This document shows, in pieces, positions 9,841 to 17,855 of a stretch of DNA of 64,000 nt. Where the stretch lies: NCBI RefSeq assembly GCF_024614185.1, contig NZ_JAHTLF010000015.1, forward strand, positions 310,001 to 374,000, written 5' to 3'. The notes below the pieces were generated by a model. The model saw nothing but the letters and a program-made list of their open reading frames with translations, did not search any database and was not told the DNA's origin. Source of the DNA: Nocardioides carbamazepini (GTDB taxonomy: Bacteria; Actinomycetota; Actinomycetes; Propionibacteriales; Nocardioidaceae). Numbering within the stretch: the first letter of the stretch is position 1; the number at the start of each line of letters is the position of its first letter. The position numbers were made by a program, and so were the translations under genes.

Positions 9841-10647
9841 ATGCGACTTCTGACCTCGGGGCCCTCCGCCCTGCTGCTGGCCGCCTCCCTGACCCTGGCG
9901 ACCCCGGCCCTCGCCGCGACCTCGGAGCGCGCGGCCGGCGCGTCGGCCGCGGAGCCCGCGATCAGCATCGCGGCCAAGAGCACGCAGGTCGAGCGCGGCA
10001 AGAAGGTCGTCGTGACCGGTGCCGTCACGAACAAGAGGGTCACCCGGGTGACGCTCCAGCAGAAGCGCGTCGGCACCAAGTGGAAGGCCCAGGCCACCGC
10101 GAAGGTCAAGGCCAACGGCACCTACAAGCTCAAGGACAAGACCACCACCGCGGTCACCCGCAAGTACCGCGTGGTCAGCGCCGCCGGTCCGAAGCAGAAG
10201 TCCGCCAAGGTGACCGTCGGTGTCTACGCGTGGCGCGACCTGACCAAGGTGCAGCCCCGCGTCATGAACGGATGGAGCGTCGAGAAGACCGTCAACGTCA
10301 ATGGGGTCGCCTACGGTCCGGCCTACCGCGGATGGGTCCACCCCACCCTCCCGTCACTCGTCGACTACAACCTCAACCGCGAGTGCATCTCGCTGCGCGC
10401 CCGGTTCGGCATCAGCGACGCCTCGGACCTCGCGGCCCGCGCGACGATCTCCGTTCTCGGCGACGACGTCCCGGTCTACTCGAAGTCCTTCGGCCTGACC
10501 CAGTCGGAGTACGTCACCCTGCCGCTCGGCTCGCCGTTCCGGGTGGGCCTGACCTACACCGTGGAGAACCCCGGCGGCCTTCCGACACCGCCCAACACCG
10601 TCCCGGTCGTCGCCCAGCCTGAAGCGTTCTGCACCTCGGCCAAGTAG
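9841..10647 (+). CDS. Secreted protein with Lys-rich Ig-like domain and possible NPCBM-like module
   Basis: 268 residues. A Sec signal peptide ends near AALA (about residue 25). A Lys-rich beta-sandwich-like segment (about 42-128, AAKSTQVERGKKVVVTGA) follows, then a C-terminal domain with ECISLRARFGISD and ATISVLGDDVPVY that resembles a novel carbohydrate-binding (NPCBM) jelly roll. No catalytic motif is visible; binding to the cell surface or glycans is an inference. GGAG sits 5 nt before the ATG. The upstream 130 bp contain three CAGAAG copies of unknown meaning. Confidence 0.75.
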   Translation: MRLLTSGPSALLLAASLTLATPALAATSERAAGASAAEPAISIAAKSTQVERGKKVVVTGAVTNKRVTRVTLQQKRVGTKWKAQATAKVKANGTYKLKDKTTTAVTRKYRVVSAAGPKQKSAKVTVGVYAWRDLTKVQPRVMNGWSVEKTVNVNGVAYGPAYRGWVHPTLPSLVDYNLNRECISLRARFGISDASDLAARATISVLGDDVPVYSKSFGLTQSEYVTLPLGSPFRVGLTYTVENPGGLPTPPNTVPVVAQPEAFCTSAK

Positions 10648-10654
10648 CGCCTGC

Positions 10655-10678
10655 CGGACGACCGGGTTCAGTCGTCCG
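10655..10678. terminator. Bidirectional hairpin terminator
   Basis: Eight-bp perfect arms (CGGACGAC and GTCGTCCG) around an 8-nt loop, between the convergent secreted-protein and VOC genes. The loop contains the last codon of the VOC gene. There is no T-tract, as is common for hairpins in high-GC actinobacteria. Confidence 0.55.
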
Positions 10679-11048
10679 CGGCGAGGTCGGCCTCGGGGTT
10701 GCCCCCGAAGCCGACCTCGTTGCCGTCGGCGTCGCGGTAGATCACCTTCCGCACGCCGCCGCCGTAGGTCTCCTCCTCGGCCGGCTCGATCCCTCGAGCC
10801 GCGATGCCGGCCACCCGCGCGTCGAGGTCGTCGACGAACACGGTCTGCGCGGCGAAGCCGGCCCGCTCGGGGCGCTGCTCGACCACCAGCCAGCGATGCG
10901 GCGCCAGCTCCCAGACGGCCTCGGTCTCATGGGCGAGGAAGGACGGCGGCCCGCCCAGCAGCGCCTCGTACCACGGCCGCGCCTGCGCGTAGTCGCGCAC
11001 GCAGACCCCTGCGAACAGCTCGACCCCGTCGGCCAGGAAATCGCTCAT
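10668..11048 (-). CDS. VOC (glyoxalase/bleomycin-resistance) superfamily protein
   Basis: 126 residues, a single vicinal-oxygen-chelate module pair. The N-terminal strand ELFAGVCVRDYAQARPWYEALLG and the C-terminal DADGNEVGFG match the fold; metal-binding residues cannot be assigned with certainty. Substrate unknown. Start ATG overlaps the stop of the methyltransferase gene (ATGA), so the two are cotranslated, although no functional link is obvious. Confidence 0.8.
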   Translation of the reverse strand: MSDFLADGVELFAGVCVRDYAQARPWYEALLGGPPSFLAHETEAVWELAPHRWLVVEQRPERAGFAAQTVFVDDLDARVAGIAARGIEPAEEETYGGGVRKVIYRDADGNEVGFGGNPEADLAADD

Positions 11049-12523
11049 GCCGGTGTGGACCGGGCCGGCGCGCCGGACTCATCGCGACGACGACGGACCC
11101 GCCCCCACCACCAGTCGTACGACGCCGGGTCGGCGCCGTAGGCCGCCGTCATCACGCGGCCGGCGGCGGCGAGCAGGGCGGGCCGCTCCCCGTCCGTCGC
11201 GTGCTGGGCGGCGCGTGCCCGTCCGGCCCCCTCGGCCCAGGCCGCCTCGTCGGTGGGCAGTGGCAGGGCGGCGAGCTGGCGGGCGCTGACCTTGACCGAG
11301 CCGGCGGTGAGACCGGTGCCGAGGTAGCGGGACGCGGCATGGGCGACCACCGGCGGCGCCAGCAGGACCGCGAGCAGCCGCCACAGATCGCCCGGGTCGT
11401 GGGGCACGACGCTGACGACGGGCACCGACGGCAGCCACGCGCCGGCCTCGTCGGCGACCGCCTCGATCACCCGGCCCTGGCCGGCGACCAGCAGCTTGGG
11501 CACCAGCCGCGCGTCGGCCCACCGGGCCAGTCCGCCATCGGCCCTCAGCGCGGCGAGGTCGACCGACGGGGCGTCGTACCGCTGGCGGGCGAAGCGGGTC
11601 GCCACCCGCCCCCAGCGCAGCTCGGCAGGGTCGATCAGGCCGGTGGTCACGAGCGGGACGCCCCCGGGAAGTCCCTCGTGCACGAACGGCGCGAGGCCGT
11701 AGAACTGGTCGCGGAAGTCGGCCGTGCAGGTGGCGAGATCGCCGACCGTCCCGGTCCCGGCGGCCAGCGCGACGGCCGGGATCCCGAAGGCCGGCGCCGC
11801 GAGCGCCCCCCATCGCTCCGGGTCGGTGGCCGGAGTCGCGCCGACCCGCACGACGGGGACGCAGGTGAGCACGGGCGTCCCGTCGAACACCGGCCGGTCG
11901 CCACACCAGAAGTCGGTCACCGCCCCACGCTCGGCGACGGCCGCGCGGACCGGGCCGGCGTCGCGGGCGGCGAGGACCGAGATCGGCTGGACGAGCGCGA
12001 CCGTGCCGCCGGGGACGACGAGATCGAGGGCGCGGTGCAGGAACACGGCACTGGTGTCGGTGTAGGCCCCCAGGCCACGGCGCTGCTCCTCGCTCCGCCC
12101 GGCCGAGTGCCGCCGGAGCTGACCGAGGAAGGGCGGGTTGCCGACCACGGCGTCGAACCTCCGCCCCTCCCACGCGCTGAGCCCGTCGGCGACGACCACC
12201 TGCCGTTCGATCTCGGCGATCGGCACCGTCGGGTCCGCCACGCTCAGCCGCTCGCGGGCGATCCGCACCGCGTCCGGGTCGAGGTCGGAGCCGTGCACGG
12301 CGCGCACGCCGAGCCGGCGGGCGGCCGCGACGAGGAAATGACCCGTCCCGCAGGCGGGATCGAGCACCGACCCGGTGGCCGGCAACGCCCGGTCCAGCAC
12401 CCACGCGACGAGCTCGGGTGGCGTGTAGAACGCACCCTGCGCGCGGCGGCGGTCGCGGTCGTGCTCGGCGAGGTGGCGCTCGTAGGCGTCGGCGGCCTCG
12501 TCCGCCTCGGTCCTGCGCGCCAT
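11045..12523 (-). CDS. N6-adenine DNA methyltransferase-like protein (orphan)
   Basis: 492 residues. SAM-binding motif I DPACGTGHF (about 58-66) and catalytic motif IV NPPF (about 128-131) are intact and place it among N6-adenine methylases of the Eco57I/type IIG kind. The C-terminal half may act as target-recognition region; there is no nuclease motif and no restriction gene nearby. A TAGGGT hexamer lies 6 nt before the ATG, so it is probably a leaderless transcript. Its promoter backs onto the NrtR operator of pncB. DNA versus RNA/protein as substrate is not proven by sequence. Confidence 0.8.
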   Translation of the reverse strand: MARRTEADEAADAYERHLAEHDRDRRRAQGAFYTPPELVAWVLDRALPATGSVLDPACGTGHFLVAAARRLGVRAVHGSDLDPDAVRIARERLSVADPTVPIAEIERQVVVADGLSAWEGRRFDAVVGNPPFLGQLRRHSAGRSEEQRRGLGAYTDTSAVFLHRALDLVVPGGTVALVQPISVLAARDAGPVRAAVAERGAVTDFWCGDRPVFDGTPVLTCVPVVRVGATPATDPERWGALAAPAFGIPAVALAAGTGTVGDLATCTADFRDQFYGLAPFVHEGLPGGVPLVTTGLIDPAELRWGRVATRFARQRYDAPSVDLAALRADGGLARWADARLVPKLLVAGQGRVIEAVADEAGAWLPSVPVVSVVPHDPGDLWRLLAVLLAPPVVAHAASRYLGTGLTAGSVKVSARQLAALPLPTDEAAWAEGAGRARAAQHATDGERPALLAAAGRVMTAAYGADPASYDWWWGRVRRRRDESGAPARSTPA

Positions 12524-12529
12524 GCTGGG

Positions 12530-12535
12530 ACCCTA
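12530..12535 (-). promoter_or_regulatory. -10 element for leaderless methyltransferase gene
   Basis: TAGGGT on the minus strand, 6 nt before the ATG at 12523. It lies only 10 bp from the NrtR operator. Confidence 0.5.
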
Positions 12536-12545
12536 GAGGACACCT

Positions 12546-12568
12546 GTTATAGTCAAGGTGACTACAAC
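12546..12568. promoter_or_regulatory. NrtR operator upstream of pncB
   Basis: Inverted repeat with 10-nt arms (GTTATAGTCA and TGACTACAAC, 9 of 10 positions complementary) around AGG, centred 26 bp before the pncB start. The core TAGTCA-3-TGACTA fits the actinobacterial NrtR recognition pattern as I remember it, and nrtR is the third cistron of this operon, so negative autoregulation by NrtR is strongly suggested. Confidence 0.8.
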
Positions 12569-12582
12569 ATCGAGGAGCTGCG

Positions 12583-14499
12583 ATGGACCGTCCCGTCCAG
12601 ACCACCGGACTGCTCACCGACCGCTACGAGCTCACCATGCTCGACTCCTTCGTGCGCGACGGCAGCGCCGGCCGCCCGGCCGTCTTCGAGGCGTTCGCCC
12701 GTCGCCTGCCCGACGGCCGGCGCTACGGGATGCTCGCCGGGCTCGGGCGGCTGCTCGAGGCGATCGAGCGCTTCTCCTACGACGCCGACGAGCTCGCCTG
12801 GCTGCAGGAGCAGGGCGTCATCGGCACCGAGACCGCCCGCTGGCTCACGGACTTCCGGTTCGCCGGCGACGTCGACGGCTACCGCGAGGGTGACCTCTAC
12901 TTCCCCGGCAGCCCGATCCTCACCGTCACCGGGACCCTCGGCGAGTGCCTCGTCCTGGAGACCCTGGTGCTCAGCGTCCTCAACCACGACACCGCGATCG
13001 CCAGCGCCGCGGCCCGGATGGTCGACGCCGCCCGGACCACGACGGGACCGGGGCGGCCGATCATCGAGATGGGCGGTCGTCGCACGCACGAGGAGGCGGC
13101 GGTCGCGACCGCGCGGGCGGCGTACCTCGCCGGCTTCGCGACGACGAGCAACCTCGCCGCCGGGCGGAGGTACGGCGTCCCGACCGCCGGCACCGCGGCA
13201 CACGCGTTCACGCTGGCCCACGACACCGAGGCGGACGCGTTCCGCAGCCAGGTCGAGGCGCTGGGCGTCGGCACGACCCTCCTCGTCGACACCTACGACA
13301 TCGCGCAGGGCATCCGCACCGCCGTCGAGGTCGCGGGCACGGGACTCGGGGCGGTGCGGATCGACTCCGGCGACCTGGCCGAGGAGTCCCACAAGGCGCG
13401 GGTGCTGCTCGACAGCCTGGGTGCCACGGGCACCCGGATCGTGGTGACCAGCGACCTCGACGAGTTCGTCATCACCGCGCTCGCCGACGCCCCCATCGAC
13501 GGGTACGGCGTCGGCACCCGGGTCGCCACCGGCTCGGGCCACCCCACCGCGAGCATGGTCTACAAGCTGGTCGCGATCGCCGACGCGCCGGGCGAGCCAC
13601 TGCGCCCGGTCGCCAAGAAGTCCAAGGACAAGGGCTCGGTCGGCGGCCGCAAGCACGCCTTCCGGGAGTACGACGCCGCCGGCACGCTGCGCGCCGAATG
13701 GCTCACCGGACAGGACGCTCCCCCGCCGGCGCCGGGCGCACGGCCCGTGCAGGTCGCGCTGGTCCGCGCCGGCGAGGTGGTGCACCGGCCGACGCTCACC
13801 GAGGTCCGCGACTTCGCGGCCGCGACCCTGGCCACCCTGCCGGCCGACGCACGCACGGTCGCCGCCGGGCCGGCGTACCTGACCACCACGCTTCGAGAGG
13901 AGACAGCGATGGCATCGCAGAGCACGAGGGCGTTGATCGTGGTCGACGTCCAGAACGACTTCGTCGAGGGCGGCTCGCTCGGCGTGACCGGCGGACGCGA
14001 GGTGGCCGGCCGGATCAGCGCGCACCTCGCCGCCCACGCGGGCGACTACGCCGTGGTCGCCGCGTCCCGCGACTGGCACCACGCCGGGGAGACCAACGGC
14101 GGCCACTTCCACGCGCCCGGCGAGGAGCCGGACTTCGTGACGACCTGGCCGGTGCACTGCGTGCAGGGCGAGGCCGGCTCGGACTACGCGCCCGAACTGG
14201 TGACGTCCGCCGTGACGCACCACGTCGTGAAGGGCATGGGCGAGCCGGCGTACTCCGCCTTCGAGGGCGTCACCGACGCCGGCGAGAGGCTCGCCGACCT
14301 GCTGCGCGAGGCCGGGGTCGGCGAGGTCGACGTCACCGGCATCGCGACCGACCACTGCGTGCGCGCGACGGCGCTCGACGCCGTGCGCGCGGGCTTCCGG
14401 GTCCGCCTCCTCGACGGCCTGCACGCCGGGGTCGCCCCGGACTCGTCGAAGGCGGCACTCGAGGAGCTGGTCGCGGCCGGCGTCGAGGTGACCCGATGA
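12583..14499 (+). CDS. pncB-pncA: Nicotinate phosphoribosyltransferase-nicotinamidase, one uninterrupted frame
   Basis: 638 codons without a stop. Residues 1-442 are a full-length nicotinate phosphoribosyltransferase ([37 protein letters not shown]). Residues 443-638 are a nicotinamidase of the isochorismatase fold with the Asp (VVDVQNDF), Lys ([10 protein letters not shown]) and catalytic Cys (ATDHCVRA) in place. Together they convert nicotinamide to nicotinate and then to nicotinate mononucleotide. An internal GAGAGGAGA 5 nt before ATG 13909 could also start PncA alone, so a fusion protein, two separate products or both are possible. SD GAGGAG precedes ATG 12583. Confidence 0.9.
   Translation: MDRPVQTTGLLTDRYELTMLDSFVRDGSAGRPAVFEAFARRLPDGRRYGMLAGLGRLLEAIERFSYDADELAWLQEQGVIGTETARWLTDFRFAGDVDGYREGDLYFPGSPILTVTGTLGECLVLETLVLSVLNHDTAIASAAARMVDAARTTTGPGRPIIEMGGRRTHEEAAVATARAAYLAGFATTSNLAAGRRYGVPTAGTAAHAFTLAHDTEADAFRSQVEALGVGTTLLVDTYDIAQGIRTAVEVAGTGLGAVRIDSGDLAEESHKARVLLDSLGATGTRIVVTSDLDEFVITALADAPIDGYGVGTRVATGSGHPTASMVYKLVAIADAPGEPLRPVAKKSKDKGSVGGRKHAFREYDAAGTLRAEWLTGQDAPPPAPGARPVQVALVRAGEVVHRPTLTEVRDFAAATLATLPADARTVAAGPAYLTTTLREETAMASQSTRALIVVDVQNDFVEGGSLGVTGGREVAGRISAHLAAHAGDYAVVAASRDWHHAGETNGGHFHAPGEEPDFVTTWPVHCVQGEAGSDYAPELVTSAVTHHVVKGMGEPAYSAFEGVTDAGERLADLLREAGVGEVDVTGIATDHCVRATALDAVRAGFRVRLLDGLHAGVAPDSSKAALEELVAAGVEVTR
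13909..14499 (+). CDS. pncA: Possible separately translated nicotinamidase (internal start)
   Basis: 196-residue product from the internal ATG at 13909, in frame with the upstream pncB. Its Shine-Dalgarno sequence GAGAGGAGA (13895-13903) is stronger than that of most genes in the window, and the protein then begins [15 protein letters not shown], exactly where stand-alone PncA proteins begin. It may be made alone, in addition to, or instead of the fused form. The stop overlaps nrtR (ATGA). Confidence 0.65.
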   Translation: MASQSTRALIVVDVQNDFVEGGSLGVTGGREVAGRISAHLAAHAGDYAVVAASRDWHHAGETNGGHFHAPGEEPDFVTTWPVHCVQGEAGSDYAPELVTSAVTHHVVKGMGEPAYSAFEGVTDAGERLADLLREAGVGEVDVTGIATDHCVRATALDAVRAGFRVRLLDGLHAGVAPDSSKAALEELVAAGVEVTR

Positions 14500-15212
14500 C
14501 CTCCACGTCGGAGCACCCGCCGTTCGCGGTCGCCGTCGACCTGGCCGTGTTCACGATCCGCGACGGTGCGCTCGCCGTGCTCCTCGTCGAGCGCGGCGAG
14601 GAGCCCTTCCGGGGGAGCTGGGCGCTGCCCGGCGGGTTCCTCGAGGCCGAAGAGGACGCCGAGCAGGCGGCCTGGCGTGAGCTGCGCGAGGAGACCGGCA
14701 TGGAGCGGTTCCCGGGCCACCTCGAGCAGCTGCGGACCTACTCCGCGCCCGACCGCGACCCGCGGATGCGGGTGGTCTCGGTGGCCCACGTGGCGCTGGC
14801 CCCGGACCTGCCCGAGCCGCAGGCGGGCACCGACGCGGCCGACGCCCGCTGGTGGGTGGTCGACGACCTGCTCGAGGCGGCCGACGGCACCGACACCCCC
14901 ACGCTCGCCTTCGACCACGGCCAGATCCTGCTCGACGCCCGGGAGCGGGTCCGCGCCAAGCTGGAGTACACGACGCTCGCCACCGAGTTCGTCGCCGAGC
15001 CGTTCACGCTCCCCGAGCTGCGCCGCGTGTACGCCGCCGTGTGGGGCGCTCCCCCGGACCTCGGCAACTTCCGCCGCAAGGTGCTCGGCACCGACGGGTT
15101 CGTGGTGCCGACCGACGTGCGCGGCGAGGCCACCGAGGCCGGCGGGCGCCGGGCGCTGCTCTACCGGCGGGGACCGGCCACCGTGGTCACGCCGCCGATG
15201 GCCCGCGGCTGA
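14496..15212 (+). CDS. nrtR: Nudix-related transcriptional regulator of NAD metabolism
   Basis: 238 residues. The N-terminal Nudix domain (about 10-140) has an apparently complete Nudix box ([12 protein letters not shown] then REL-REETG). The C-terminal winged helix (about 155-225) has the NrtR signature [15 protein letters not shown] and NFRRKVL. NrtR represses NAD-salvage genes and is released by ADP-ribose; many NrtR proteins have lost Nudix catalysis, so the intact box is notable. ATG overlaps the pncA stop (ATGA), and a matching operator lies at 12546-12568. Confidence 0.92.
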   Translation: MTSTSEHPPFAVAVDLAVFTIRDGALAVLLVERGEEPFRGSWALPGGFLEAEEDAEQAAWRELREETGMERFPGHLEQLRTYSAPDRDPRMRVVSVAHVALAPDLPEPQAGTDAADARWWVVDDLLEAADGTDTPTLAFDHGQILLDARERVRAKLEYTTLATEFVAEPFTLPELRRVYAAVWGAPPDLGNFRRKVLGTDGFVVPTDVRGEATEAGGRRALLYRRGPATVVTPPMARG

Positions 15213-15238
15213 TCCGGCGGGTCAGCAGCGCGCCGGGC

Positions 15239-15538
15239 TCAGGACGCCCGGTGGGCGGCGGCGGAGATGAACCTCTCCAACTCGGCCACCGAGACGACCA
15301 GGCCTCCCGCCTCGTCCTCGACTCGCGCTTCGACCCATTCCCGCATCAGCGTGGTCGCCGGGACGCCCGCTGCCGCAGCGATGGCGCGTACCTGGTCGAG
15401 GGTCCGGCGAGACAGTCGGATCGACGTCGACACCAACGGCTCCTCGACGGTCTCCTCGAGCACGGCATCGGTGAACGCGGCGCTCTGATCGGTGCTGTCG
15501 TAGTAGTCCCGCAGCTTCTTCAGGTCGGTCATCGTCAT
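15239..15538 (-). CDS. Ribbon-helix-helix antitoxin (BrnA/CopG-like)
   Basis: 99 residues. The central part (about 38-70, VSTSIRLSRRTLDQVRAIAA) has the beta-strand-helix-helix pattern of RHH DNA-binding proteins. The flanks presumably neutralise the toxin. Coupled to the toxin gene by an ATGA overlap, toxin first, as in brnTA modules. It would repress the operon through the palindrome at 15809-15825. A second ATG two codons in (15532) is an alternative start. Confidence 0.8.
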   Translation of the reverse strand: MTMTDLKKLRDYYDSTDQSAAFTDAVLEETVEEPLVSTSIRLSRRTLDQVRAIAAAAGVPATTLMREWVEARVEDEAGGLVVSVAELERFISAAAHRAS

Positions 15539-15804
15539 CTCGCCTTCCGCTGGAACAGGCGGCGCTCGCCATGCGTCATGTCGCGCGCCGTCACGCAGTA
15601 GTCCGCTCCGTCGAGCGCCTCGGCGAGGACGACCAACAGGTACCGACCGGCGGCGGAGGTTCCGAGCACCAGACGCGTGCCCGCCCTGCCCGGCGCGACC
15701 AGACGAGGCCGCCCATAGGCAGCGTCCTCGACCTCACTCGGCTGGACGCCGTGGCGCGCGATGTGCGCCTCGGCCTCCTCGGTCCACCGGATCTCACAAC
15801 TCAT
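15535..15804 (-). CDS. BrnT-like toxin
   Basis: 89 residues from ATG 15804. The N-terminal IRWTEEAEAHIARHGV and the C-terminal TARDMTHGERRLFQRK match the BrnT family, small RelE-fold RNases that inhibit translation. The frame continues 31 codons upstream through the operator, but those residues look non-homologous, so the shorter start is chosen. Start and stop lie between the operator and the antitoxin gene. Confidence 0.78.
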   Translation of the reverse strand: MSCEIRWTEEAEAHIARHGVQPSEVEDAAYGRPRLVAPGRAGTRLVLGTSAAGRYLLVVLAEALDGADYCVTARDMTHGERRLFQRKAR

Positions 15805-15808
15805 GATC

Positions 15809-15825
15809 GTACCACGTCGTGGTAC
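15809..15825. promoter_or_regulatory. Operator of the BrnT/RHH toxin-antitoxin operon
   Basis: Perfect 8-1-8 inverted repeat, GTACCACG-T-CGTGGTAC, ending 4 bp upstream of the toxin start codon. A TACGAT hexamer that could serve as -10 on the minus strand overlaps its edge. An RHH antitoxin dimer pair typically binds such a site for autorepression. Confidence 0.75.
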
Positions 15826-15939
15826 AGACGAGTCGACATGCTTTCCCCTCCTTCGCCCCGGCATCGTGCTCCCTCCTTCCGACACATCGAGGCGCATCCG
15901 GACTCCCCGCCGACAGAAGAGAGGACCGCCCGCACTTTC

Positions 15940-15955
15940 TCAACCAGAGGGTTGA
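15940..15955. promoter_or_regulatory. Distal ArsR operator copy
   Basis: Inverted repeat TCAACC-4-GGTTGA. It shares the CAACC/GGTTG core with the perfect palindrome at 15979-15998 and overlaps a TTGACA-like -35 at about 15952-15957. Confidence 0.55.
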
Positions 15956-15978
15956 CAACGGACATCCCGCAGGTGTTT

Positions 15979-15998
15979 GCTCAACCACATGGTTGAGC
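15979..15998. promoter_or_regulatory. Proximal ArsR operator overlapping the start codon
   Basis: Perfect 9-2-9 palindrome, GCTCAACCA and TGGTTGAGC around CA. The ATG of the ArsR gene at 15989 lies in its middle, so repressor binding would also cover the translation start region. The second, weaker copy is about 40 bp upstream. Confidence 0.7.
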
Positions 15999-16378
15999 AC
16001 GACGACAGGCTGTCGCGGGTCTTCGGCGCCCTCGCCGATCCCACCCGTCGCGACATGGTGGCCCGCCTGGCGGCGGGCGACGCGACGGTGGGCGAGCTCG
16101 CGGCGCCGTACGACGTCTCTCTCCAGGCGGTCTCCAAGCACCTCAAGGTGCTCGAGGAGGCCGGCCTGGTCCGGCGCAGCCGCGACGCCCAGCGGCGGCC
16201 GGTCCACCTGGACGCGGAGGTGTTCGACCTGATGACGAAGTGGATCGAGCGCTACCGGCAGCAGGCCGAGGAGCGCTACCGGCGCCTGGACCAGGTCCTC
16301 GCCCGGATGCAGGGCCAGGACGCCGACCGCACCGACGACCCCGAGCAGCACGACCGACACGAAGGAGCAGCAGGATGA
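15989..16378 (+). CDS. ArsR-family transcriptional repressor
   Basis: 129 residues; a TTG at 15977 would add four. Winged HTH: RLSRVFGALADPTRRDMVARL at the N-terminus, the recognition helix around DVSLQAVSKHLKVLEEAGLV, then an acidic tail. No metal-binding CxC is present, so this is not an arsenic/cadmium sensor but the type paired with SRPBCC proteins. First gene of a three-gene operon with ATGA/GTGA couplings; twin operators CAACC/GGTTG lie in front and over its start. Confidence 0.88.
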   Translation: MVEHDDRLSRVFGALADPTRRDMVARLAAGDATVGELAAPYDVSLQAVSKHLKVLEEAGLVRRSRDAQRRPVHLDAEVFDLMTKWIERYRQQAEERYRRLDQVLARMQGQDADRTDDPEQHDRHEGAAG

Positions 16379-16887
16379 ACACGAGCACCAGCAGCACCGC
16401 ACCCGAGGCCGTCATCGAGGCGGACCCCGACGTCCCCACCGTCCGGATCGTCCGCGAGTTCGACGCGCCGCGCGAGCTGGTCTACCGCGCCCATGTCGAG
16501 CCCGACCTGGTGAAGCAGTGGATGGGCCCCGACTCGATCGGGATGGAGATCGACGTGTGGGACCTGCGCACCGGCGGGGAGTACCGCTACACCGCGGTCC
16601 GCGACGGCACGGCGGTCGCCCACTTCTACGGCGCGGTCCACCGCGTCGAGGAGAACGAGAGGATCGTGCAGACCTTCGGCTTCGAGGAGATGCCCGACGC
16701 CGTCAGCCTGGAGACGATGGTGTTCCACGAGCTTCCCGGCGGCCGCACCCGCTTGGAGGGGCTCTCGGTCGTCTACGACTTCGAGTCCCGGGCCGGGATG
16801 CTCGCCAGCGGCATGGAGATCGGCATCAACGAGGGGTACGCCGCTCTCGACCGCCTGCTCGCCGGGCTGACGGGAGCCGAGGGGTGA
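16375..16887 (+). CDS. SRPBCC (AHSA1/START-like) domain protein
   Basis: 170 residues, one SRPBCC ligand-binding fold. Visible are the N-terminal VRIVREFDAPRELVYRAH, the KQWMGPDS loop and the long C-terminal helix with LASGMEIGINEGYAALDRLL. ArsR-SRPBCC gene pairs are common in actinobacteria; the ligand is unknown. ATG overlaps the arsR stop (ATGA) and its stop overlaps the next GTG. Confidence 0.88.
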   Translation: MNTSTSSTAPEAVIEADPDVPTVRIVREFDAPRELVYRAHVEPDLVKQWMGPDSIGMEIDVWDLRTGGEYRYTAVRDGTAVAHFYGAVHRVEENERIVQTFGFEEMPDAVSLETMVFHELPGGRTRLEGLSVVYDFESRAGMLASGMEIGINEGYAALDRLLAGLTGAEG

Positions 16888-17456
16888 TCCCCGGCGGTCC
16901 GGCGGACGAGCACCGCAGCATCGCGGGCACCTTCGGCGACCGGGTCCGCGGGGTGGCCGCGGACAGCTGGGACGTGCCGACACCGGTCGCGGACTGGCGG
17001 GCGCGCGACGTCGTCCGCCACCTCGTGGAGTGGTTCCCCGCCTTCCTCGCCGACGGCTCCGACATCGACCTGCCGCCCGGCCCGGACGTCGGCACCGACC
17101 CGGTCGCCGCGTGGCAGCACCACGCCGCCGCGGTGCAGGCCGTCCTCGACGACCCCGCCAACGCCGAGCTGACCTTCGCCCACCCCCGGCTCCCCCCGAT
17201 GCCCCTCCCCCGGGCGATCTCGGAGTTCTACACCGGCGACGTCTTCATGCACACGTGGGATCTCGCCCGTGCCACCGGCCAGGACGACACCCTGGACACC
17301 GAGCGGTGCGAGGCGATGGTCCAGGGCATGGAGCCGCTCGACGAGATGCTGCGGCAGAGCGGGCAGTACGGCGCGAGGGTGCCGGTCGCCGACGACGCGC
17401 CCTGGCAGGACCGGCTGATCGGCTTCATCGGCCGCGACCCCGCCTGGACGCCGTAA
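16884..17456 (+). CDS. TIGR03086-type / mycothiol-dependent isomerase-like protein
   Basis: 190 residues from GTG 16884, which overlaps the SRPBCC stop (GTGA). Residues near WRARDVVRHLVEWFP and GDVFMHTWDLARATG carry the conserved His positions of the DinB/MDMPI metal-binding bundle. Substrate unknown. Third gene of the ArsR operon, so its amount should follow the same unknown signal. Confidence 0.75.
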   Translation: MIPGGPADEHRSIAGTFGDRVRGVAADSWDVPTPVADWRARDVVRHLVEWFPAFLADGSDIDLPPGPDVGTDPVAAWQHHAAAVQAVLDDPANAELTFAHPRLPPMPLPRAISEFYTGDVFMHTWDLARATGQDDTLDTERCEAMVQGMEPLDEMLRQSGQYGARVPVADDAPWQDRLIGFIGRDPAWTP

Positions 17457-17485
17457 TCCGCTCGATCGCTGTCGGCCCCGAGCCC

Positions 17486-17491
17486 TAGCCT
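17486..17491 (+). promoter_or_regulatory. -10 element for leaderless tfoX-domain gene
   Basis: TAGCCT 6 nt before ATG 17498; no Shine-Dalgarno sequence is present. Confidence 0.5.
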
Positions 17492-17497
17492 CGACCT

Positions 17498-17845
17498 ATG
17501 GCGTACGACGAAGAGCTGGCCGGGCGGCTCCGCGACCTCCTCGCGGAGGAGCCGGGTGCGGCCGGGCACGAGCTGACCGAGAGGAAGATGTTCGGCGGGC
17601 TGGGCTTCATGGTCGGCGGCAACATGGCCGTCGCCGCCAGCGGTCAGGGCGGCCTGATGGTGCGGGTCGACCCCGCCGAGGGTGCCGAGCTGGTGGCCAC
17701 GACACCGGCATACCCGATGGAGATGCGCGGGCGGACGATGAGCGGCTGGCTGCGGGTCGACCTCGCGGACCTCGCCACCGACGAGGCGCTGCGTGCCTGG
17801 GTGCACCGCGGCGCGTCGTACGCCGCCGGTCTGCCCGCCAAGTGA
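17498..17845 (+). CDS. TfoX N-terminal domain protein
   Basis: 115 residues, just the TfoX_N domain (ERKMFGGLGFMVGGNMAVA in the first half). Stand-alone TfoX_N proteins are frequent in actinobacteria and have no established role; the competence function of full TfoX should not be transferred. TAGCCT 6 nt before the ATG and no Shine-Dalgarno suggest a leaderless transcript. Confidence 0.85.
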   Translation: MAYDEELAGRLRDLLAEEPGAAGHELTERKMFGGLGFMVGGNMAVAASGQGGLMVRVDPAEGAELVATTPAYPMEMRGRTMSGWLRVDLADLATDEALRAWVHRGASYAAGLPAK

Positions 17846-17855
17846 CGGCGACGGC

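Noticed and set aside
8853..10121. Minus-strand frame opposite the IclR gene
   Set aside because: Shadow of iclR and the secreted-protein start; no homologous features.
10668..12523. Restriction-modification system
   Set aside because: The VOC protein next to the methyltransferase is not a nuclease and no specificity or restriction subunit is present.
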